Assembly: GCF_016808095.1 (NCBI RefSeq)
Contig: NC_068973.1
Span: 30,188,077-30,252,076, forward strand
Origin: Vigna angularis
Taxonomy: Eukaryota > Streptophyta > Magnoliopsida > Fabales > Fabaceae
DNA: 64,000 nucleotides
Reading direction: 5' to 3'
Made by a program: the position numbers and the translations under genes. Below the pieces are notes generated by a model that searched no databases, had not been told where the DNA came from, and worked only from the letters and a program-made list of their open reading frames with translations. Of the stretch, positions 56,565 to 64,000 are shown one piece after another (the first letter of the stretch is position 1; every line of letters begins with the position of its first letter).

Positions 56565-58915
56565 CAAGCAAAAGCCACGAGAACTAAAAAGTGCCACTCC
56601 TATAAGGTTAACATCCTAATTTCTGATCACTACTTCCTGGTAAAATAGGTTCTGAAACCTTCATGAGTCTGATTAACAGTAAGTGTTTCTAATTTTTTTC
56701 AATTTGGGCTACAGTAGGGATGATAGAGAAAAGGTTGGAGTGAGAGAGATGAAAGTGAAAGGATTGAAAGGAATGAGAGAGATGAGTAAGAGTTTGAGGG
56801 ATTTTTTTTTTAGTTTTCATAATGAAAATTATTAAAATACTCTTAACCTTAAAACTTAGAATCCATGATATATAAAGGTATTTTTATCTACTAAAACCCG
56901 ATACACATTGCTAAAATATACTGACTGAAAAAACAGACGTGACGTATGCACGTTAGCAAACCTTTAAGATAAGATTAAATAAGTAATTTGGGTTAATAGT
57001 CATACAGTGATTATTAACCTTTGAAATAATATAAACTAAAAATTAAGAAGTTATTTTTGAATAAATAATGGTATTAATATTATTACCCTTTGAAATAACA
57101 AACATTTACAAAATAAAAGAAAAAAATGTTAAAGTACAAGAAACAATATTCTTGAAAATAATATTAATAATAAATTATTTTATTATTTATGACAAATTAA
57201 TCTTAACGTATTCTAATAGAAAGCCATTCTTTTAGTTAGCAAAATCTATTATGTATTATGAAGGTAATTTTGTTGTTCGAAATAATAAAAGTTATTTTTA
57301 CATGCATCTTTTCTCCTTTTACAACTTTTATCATCCCTAAATAATAACAATGATTAAAGTAAATTATTTAATTAAAATATAAATTAGATAATTGATTATA
57401 AAATTAATAAAATGAGTTGTAAGGTAAAGATAAGAAATTAAACGGATATCAATCTATCACTGCTATTTGGAATATAATTCACATACATATTATACTCTTT
57501 TATATGAACATAAGCACCATGGTTTGTGAGATTGCACTGTTTTCTTTTTTCTTTTACATTTCTAATGAACAAGAAGCACTTGAATATACTTATAATTGAC
57601 AAAACATAATAAAAATAAGTTATAATTTATGACTGTACGAACTTATTCTACCAGGTTAGTTGCACAGTGTTGGTATGAATTTCGAAATTAAGTGCTGCAG
57701 CTTTTAAAATTTTGATGTGAATATTGAAAGTACTAATACATATATCAATTTCAAATAATTATATTTCCATATTTCAGCTTTCACATTAAAATATTTTCAA
57801 GGGTTTACTTTAATTTTCTTCCTATACAAATACTTGCTGCCAACACAGACCACGTCACGGCATTAACATCTAATGCCAATACTTCATTTTAAGTTATCTA
57901 TTATTATATTTCAGCCTTTTCATTTTAATGTCAAATACATCTATATACTTTTTCTCTTGTCATAATTAATTTTTATATTTATATATTAAATAAATCAAGA
58001 ACATGATTGAAAAAATATATTATTATCTGATAATTTTAAAATTAACATAAAAGAATATTTTTTTTTTATGAAAATGGATACTTAAAAAATGGAAACCAAT
58101 TTGCGGCTAAACCTAACTGTTGTTCGCAATAAATGAACCAGCTGACTCATAAGACAGCCTTTAATTAGCATGTCGTGTTGCTAATGAAGAATGTTTTGTA
58201 TCTAGTATGTGGTTCATCTAAATTCGAAGTAATATTTTATTCTAATGATACCTAATTTTTGTTGAGACCAAGATCTTAAATTTTATATTACATATAAATA
58301 TATTTTAGAAAACCTAACTTTTAAATTTAGGATTTTTATTATAATTTTTTTGTTATTGAAAATACCTTAAACATTCATACACTTTTTTGTTTTGTTTGGA
58401 CAGAAAAATTGTGCTGGCAAAAGAATAAGCCATGGATCCATCTGTCGCACAGGATAAGCATTATCTTTCAATTGATTTTGACTTTTATGAAAAAAAATAA
58501 TGACATGTTTTTACTTATTTTAATTTACAAACAACATGTTTATATAATTTGACATAAGTTACTTTTAAGTGTAAAATCACAATCTTCTTGTTATCATGTA
58601 AGTTTAGAGGAGCCTGAAATATGGTGGGAGTTTTTGGAAGTGTTGGAAAGAAATAGATAACAACCAAATAATTATGAGTTTTGAAGTAACATAACTGAAA
58701 TGTTAAAATTTATAGTAATATTTTAACGTGATGATTTTTCTGAAAAAGAAATAAAATAAAAGAAGAAAAAAGATTTGGTAAGCATGTAGATGGGACGCGA
58801 TTTGAAAATAGAAAGTAGCAGCATTGACGTACACCTGTGTCTGTTGTTCCAGCACTGATGTAAAAATTTAATATAAAAAATGCCTTTCTTGTTCCTATCT
58901 ACATGTACACTCACG
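56565..58915. other. AT-rich spacer before the satellite array
   Basis: No coding region or clear repeat is seen. It forms the boundary zone between the MULE and the tandem satellite. Confidence 0.5.
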
Positions 58916-58960
58916 TTCCATATAATTTCTTCTTATCTAAAGAATAAACAATGCAATTGT

Positions 58961-61679
58961 TATGCTTCATCATCCTAAAATGGACAACTTTAACATAGTT
59001 TTACATCTTAAATTCATGGGAAAAAATTGAAAATAATACTACAAAGTTTCATGCTTCCCGCGACAATATATTTTATGCTCATTACATATTCTCCAAATAC
59101 ATTCACACTATTTTAGATTTCGTTTATTCAATTCAAATATGTGTCACTTTGCTAGTTAGAGACGTGGACATTTTTGAAAGATTCGATTTGTTGTCCAACA
59201 GAGAATAACAAAATTTACAAAAAAAACTGACATATAATACACCAGGAAACATTACGTACACGAACAAATGGAAAATCATCTATACGGACGCACGAAGGCG
59301 AAAATGAAGACAAAACCATTAGCGAGTGTGAAACCAACAAACAGAGACACCCATAGTCGAGAAAGAAAAAAAAAACAGCAAGGGGTGGTTAGCTAACCAG
59401 AGAAAAGAAGAACCCTGATCGGAAGTCATCGAACAACGCAGATAAGTGAATGGTTATTCCATATAATTTCTTTGATTTAAGGTATAAACATCTGTAATTG
59501 TTATGCTTCATCATCCTAAAATGGGAAACTTTTACATAGTTCCACATCTTAAATCCATGAGAGAAAATTGGAAACAATACTACAAAGTTTCATGCTTCCC
59601 GCGACAATATATTTTATGCTCATTACATATTCTCCAAATGCATTCACACTGTTTTAGATTTCGTTTATTCAATCCAAATATGTGTCACTTTGCTAGTTAG
59701 ACTAGAGGCGTGGAAATTTATGCAAGGTTCGGTTTGTTGCCCAACGGAGAATAACAAAATTTACAAAAAGCTGACACAAAGTACAGCAGGAAAACATTAC
59801 GTACGCGAACAAATGGAAAACCTTCTATACAGACGCACACAGGCGAAAATGAAAACAAAACAATCAGCGAGTGTGAAACCAGAAAAGAGACACACACATA
59901 GTCGTGAAAGAAAAAAAACAGCGAGGGGTGGTTCGGTAACCAGAGAAAAGAAGAACCATGATCGGAAGTCATCGAACAACGCAGATAAGTGAATGGTTAT
60001 TTCATATAAGTTCTTCTGATTTAAGGTATAAAGATCTGAAATTGTTATGCTTCATCATCCTAAAATGGGCAACTTTTACATTGTTCCACATCTTAAATCC
60101 ATGGGAGAAAATTGGAAACAATACTAAAAACTTTCATGCTTCCCGCGACAATATATTTTATGCTCATTACATATTCTCCAAATGCATTCACACTGCTTTA
60201 GATTTTGTTTTTTCAATCCAAATATGTGTCACTTTTCTAGTTAAACTAGAGACGTGGACATTTCCGCAAGGTTCAGTTTGTTCCCCAAAAGAGAATAACA
60301 AAATTTAAAAAAAACTGACACATAGTACACCAGGACAACATTACATACGCGAATAAATGGAAAACCTTCTATAGGGACGCACTGAGGCAAAAATGAAGAA
60401 AAAACAATCAGCGAGTGTCAAACCAACAAAAAGAGACACTGATAGTCGAGAAAGAAAAAAAAACAGTGAAGGGTGGTTAGGTAACCAGAGAAAAGAAGAA
60501 CCATGATCGGAAGTCATCGAACAACGCAGATAAGTGAATGGTTATTCCATATAATTTCTTCTAATTTAAGGTATAAACATCTGTAATTGTTATGCTTCAT
60601 CATCAAAAAATGGGCAACTTTTACATATTTCCACATCTTAAATCCATGGGAGAAAATTGGAAACAATACTACAAAGTTTCATGCTTCCCGTGACAATATA
60701 TTTTATGCTCATTACATATTCTCCAAATGCATTCACATTGTTTTAGATTGCGTTTATTCAATCCAAATATGTGTCACTTTGCTAATTAGACTAGAGGCGT
60801 GAACATTTCTGCAAGGTTCGGTTTGTTGCCCAACAGAGAATAACAAAATTTACAAAAAGCTGACACATAGTACACAAGAACAACATTACGTACGCGAATA
60901 GATGGAAAACCATCTATACGGACGCATGGAGGCGAAAATCAAGAGAAAACAATCAACGAGTGTGAAACCAGCAAAGAGAGTCACACATAGTCGAGGAAGA
61001 AAAAAAAAATAACGAGGGGTGGTTAGTTAACCAAAAAGAAAAAGAACCATGAGCGAAAGTCATCGAACAACGCAGATAAGTGAATGGTTATTCCATATAA
61101 TTTCTTCTGATTTAAGGTATAAACATCTGTAATTTTATGCTTCATCATCCTAAAATGGGCAACTTTTACATAGTTACACATCTTAAATCCATGGGAGAAA
61201 ATTGGAAACAATACTACAAAGTTGCATGCTTCCCGCGACAATATATTTTATGCTCATTAAGTATTCTCCAAATGCATTCACACTGTCTTAGATTTAATTT
61301 ATTCAATCCAAATATGTGTCACTTTGCTAGTTATACTAGAGGCGTGGACCTTTCTGCAAGGTTCGGTTTGTTGCCCAACAAAGAATAACAAATTTACAAA
61401 AAGCTGACACATAGTACACGAGGACAACATTACGTACGCGAACAGATGGAAAACATTCTATACAGACGCAGGAAGGCGAAAATCAAGAGAACACAAGCAA
61501 CGAATGTGAAACCAGCAAAGAGAGACAAACATAGTCGAGAAAGAAAAAAAAACAGCGAGGGGTGGTTAGCTAACCAGAGAAAAGAAGAACCATGATCGGA
61601 AGTCATCGAAAAACGCAGATAAGTGAATGATTATTTCGTATAATTTGTTATGATTTAAGGTATAACCATCTGTAACTGT
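58961..61679. repeat. First five-monomer higher-order unit (2719 bp)
   Basis: The five monomers start at 58961, 59502, 60046, 60591 and 61136. The second unit repeats the same length pattern and the same monomer-specific variants at an offset of exactly 2719 bp. The first about 75 bp (58961 to about 59033) differ from the second unit; from about 59034 on the copies look nearly identical. Confidence 0.92.
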
Positions 61680-64000
61680 TATGCTTCATCATCCTAAAAT
61701 GGGCAACTTTTACATAGTTCCACATCTTAAATCCACGGGAGAAAATTGGAAACAATACTACAAAGTTTCATGCTTCCCGCGACAATATATTTTATGCTCA
61801 TTACATATTCTCCAAATACATTCACACTATTTTAGATTTCGTTTATTCAATTCAAATATGTGTCACTTTGCTAGTTAGAGACGTGGACATTTTTGAAAGA
61901 TTCGATTTGTTGTCCAACAGAGAATAACAAAATTTACAAAAAAAACTGACATATAATACACCAGGAAACATTACGTACACGAACAAATGGAAAATCATCT
62001 ATACGGACGCACGAAGGCGAAAATGAAGACAAAACCATTAGCGAGTGTGAAACCAACAAACAGAGACACCCATAGTCGAGAAAGAAAAAAAAAACAGCAA
62101 GGGGTGGTTAGCTAACCAGAGAAAAGAAGAACCCTGATCGGAAGTCATCGAACAACGCAGATAAGTGAATGGTTATTCCATATAATTTCTTTGATTTAAG
62201 GTATAAACATCTGTAATTGTTATGCTTCATCATCCTAAAATGGGAAACTTTTACATAGTTCCACATCTTAAATCCATGAGAGAAAATTGGAAACAATACT
62301 ACAAAGTTTCATGCTTCCCGCGACAATATATTTTATGCTCATTACATATTCTCCAAATGCATTCACACTGTTTTAGATTTCGTTTATTCAATCCAAATAT
62401 GTGTCACTTTGCTAGTTAGACTAGAGGCGTGGAAATTTATGCAAGGTTCGGTTTGTTGCCCAACGGAGAATAACAAAATTTACAAAAAGCTGACACAAAG
62501 TACAGCAGGAAGACATTACGTACGCGAACAAATGGAAAACCTTCTATACAGACGCACACAGGCGAAAATGAAAACAAAACAATCAGCGAGTGTGAAACCA
62601 GAAAAGAGACACACACATAGTCGTGAAAGAAAAAAAACAGCGAGGGGTGGTTCGGTAACCAGAGAAAAGAAGAACCATGATCGGAAGTCATCGAACAACG
62701 CAGATAAGTGAATGGTTATTTCATATAAGTTCTTCTGATTTAAGGTATAAAGATCTGAAATTGTTATGCTTCATCATCCTAAAATGGGCAACTTTTACAT
62801 TGTTCCACATCTTAAATCCATGGGAGAAAATTGGAAACAATACTAAAAACTTTCATGCTTCCCGCGACAATATATTTTATGCTCATTACATATTCTCCAA
62901 ATGCATTCACACTGCTTTAGATTTTGTTTTTTCAATCCAAATATGTGTCACTTTTCTAGTTAAACTAGAGACGTGGACATTTCCGCAAGGTTCAGTTTGT
63001 TCCCCAAAAGAGAATAACAAAATTTAAAAAAAACTGACACATAGTACACCAGGACAACATTACATACGCGAATAAATGGAAAACCTTCTATAGGGACGCA
63101 CTGAGGCAAAAATGAAGAAAAAACAATCAGCGAGTGTCAAACCAACAAAAAGAGACACTGATAGTCGAGAAAGAAAAAAAAACAGTGAAGGGTGGTTAGG
63201 TAACCAGAGAAAAGAAGAACCATGATCGGAAGTCATCGAACAACGCAGATAAGTGAATGGTTATTCCATATAATTTCTTCTAATTTAAGGTATAAACATC
63301 TGTAATTGTTATGCTTCATCATCAAAAAATGGGCAACTTTTACATATTTCCACATCTTAAATCCATGGGAGAAAATTGGAAACAATACTACAAAGTTTCA
63401 TGCTTCCCGTGACAATATATTTTATGCTCATTACATATTCTCCAAATGCATTCACATTGTTTTAGATTGCGTTTATTCAATCCAAATATGTGTCACTTTG
63501 CTAATTAGACTAGAGGCGTGAACATTTCTGCAAGGTTCGGTTTGTTGCCCAACAGAGAATAACAAAATTTACAAAAAGCTGACACATAGTACACAAGAAC
63601 AACATTACGTACGCGAATAGATGGAAAACCATCTATACGGACGCATGGAGGCGAAAATCAAGAGAAAACAATCAACGAGTGTGAAACCAGCAAAGAGAGT
63701 CACACATAGTCGAGGAAGAAAAAAAAAATAACGAGGGGTGGTTAGTTAACCAAAAAGAAAAAGAACCATGAGCGAAAGTCATCGAACAACGCAGATAAGT
63801 GAATGGTTATTCCATATAATTTCTTCTGATTTAAGGTATAAACATCTGTAATTTTATGCTTCATCATCCTAAAATGGGCAACTTTTACATAGTTACACAT
63901 CTTAAATCCATGGGAGAAAATTGGAAACAATACTACAAAGTTGCATGCTTCCCGCGACAATATATTTTATGCTCATTAAGTATTCTCCAAATGCATTCAC
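61680..64000. repeat. Second five-monomer higher-order unit, cut by the window end
   Basis: Monomers at 61680, 62221, 62765, 63310 and 63855 correspond one to one with those of the first unit. One visible difference is AGGAAGACATT at about 62508 where the first unit has AGGAAAACATT at about 59789. Confidence 0.92.

Larger units (their letters stand above)
58916..64000. repeat. Tandem satellite array, monomer 541-545 bp, continuing past the window
   Basis: The marker TATGCTTCATCATC recurs at 58961, 59502, 60046, 60591, 61136, 61680, 62221, 62765, 63310 and 63855, giving monomer lengths 541, 544, 545, 545, 544, 541, 544, 545 and 545. Each monomer contains CCGCGACAATATATTTTATG or a close variant, TCTCCAAAT(G/A)CATTCACA, AACATTACGTACGCGAA-like words and GATCGGAAGTCATCGAA. 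Similarity starts at about 58916. Length class and tandem form resemble the khipu subtelomeric satellite of Phaseolus (528-bp class, from memory); identity is not proven here. Short open frames repeated in every monomer are by-products of the repeat. Confidence 0.97.

Noticed and set aside
59503..63960. Families of 60-116 codon open frames repeated on both strands in the last 4.5 kb
   Set aside because: They recur with the satellite period, are identical because the DNA repeats, and show no codon or domain signal. They are by-products of the satellite.
1..64000. CRISPR arrays, bacterial operons, tRNA or rRNA genes
   Set aside because: Gene structure is eukaryotic throughout, no short spaced direct repeats of CRISPR type occur, and no cloverleaf or rRNA core was recognised. 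The TGGTATCAGAGC words are retroelement primer sites, not tRNA genes.

Overview
This is a plant nuclear window, most likely from a phaseoloid legume (Phaseolus/Vigna/Glycine group). The basis is AT-rich introns and spacers, canonical GT-AG exons, many plant Class I and II transposons, and a long tandem satellite at the right end. The satellite monomer is about 541-545 bp, which recalls the subtelomeric khipu satellite of Phaseolus. That link is an inference, because I cannot align the sequence here.

Five host genes can be reconstructed. (1) The 3' part of RFC4, a replication factor C small subunit, lies at 1-2684 (+). (2) A small intronless DUF688-like gene lies at 10870-11379 (+). (3) A complete 13-exon NRAMP metal transporter of the AtNRAMP1/6 type (540 aa) lies at 22377-26753 (+). 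(4) A complete seven-exon proteasome assembly chaperone 3-like gene (126 aa) lies on the minus strand, with its first three exons at 40390-40874 and its last four at 28759-29354. They are separated by an intron of about 11 kb full of nested transposons. (5) A complete nine-exon SWI3C gene (SWI/SNF subunit, 788 aa) lies at 47025-53488 (-). RFC4 and SWI3C are neighbours in Arabidopsis (AT1G21690 and AT1G21700, from memory), so the window appears to keep an old linkage now split by about 44 kb.

The rest is mostly transposon territory. A degenerate Copia element (3722 to about 7330) has a 1.5 kb MULE (7331-8831) in its right LTR. Degenerate DNA-transposon sequence occupies about 13.5-17.2 kb. A degenerate autonomous MULE (about 17.48-21.13 kb) carries a CACTA element (19163-20535) inserted in its transposase gene. 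The chaperone intron holds Ty3/gypsy pieces, a tandem TRIM cluster, a solo LTR inside a TRIM LTR, and a very young Copia element with identical LTRs (32475-36266). Two further MULEs with perfect 9-bp target duplications lie at 41710-42926 and 55354-56555. A broken Copia element lies at about 43.3-45.9 kb.

The last 5 kb (58916 to the window end) is tandem satellite. Its monomers form a five-monomer higher-order repeat of exactly 2719 bp, whose second copy looks almost identical to the first. I found no RNA gene, CRISPR array or bacterial-type system. The unusual content is the giant TE-filled intron, the multi-level nesting, the paired palindromes in a MULE, and the satellite higher-order structure.
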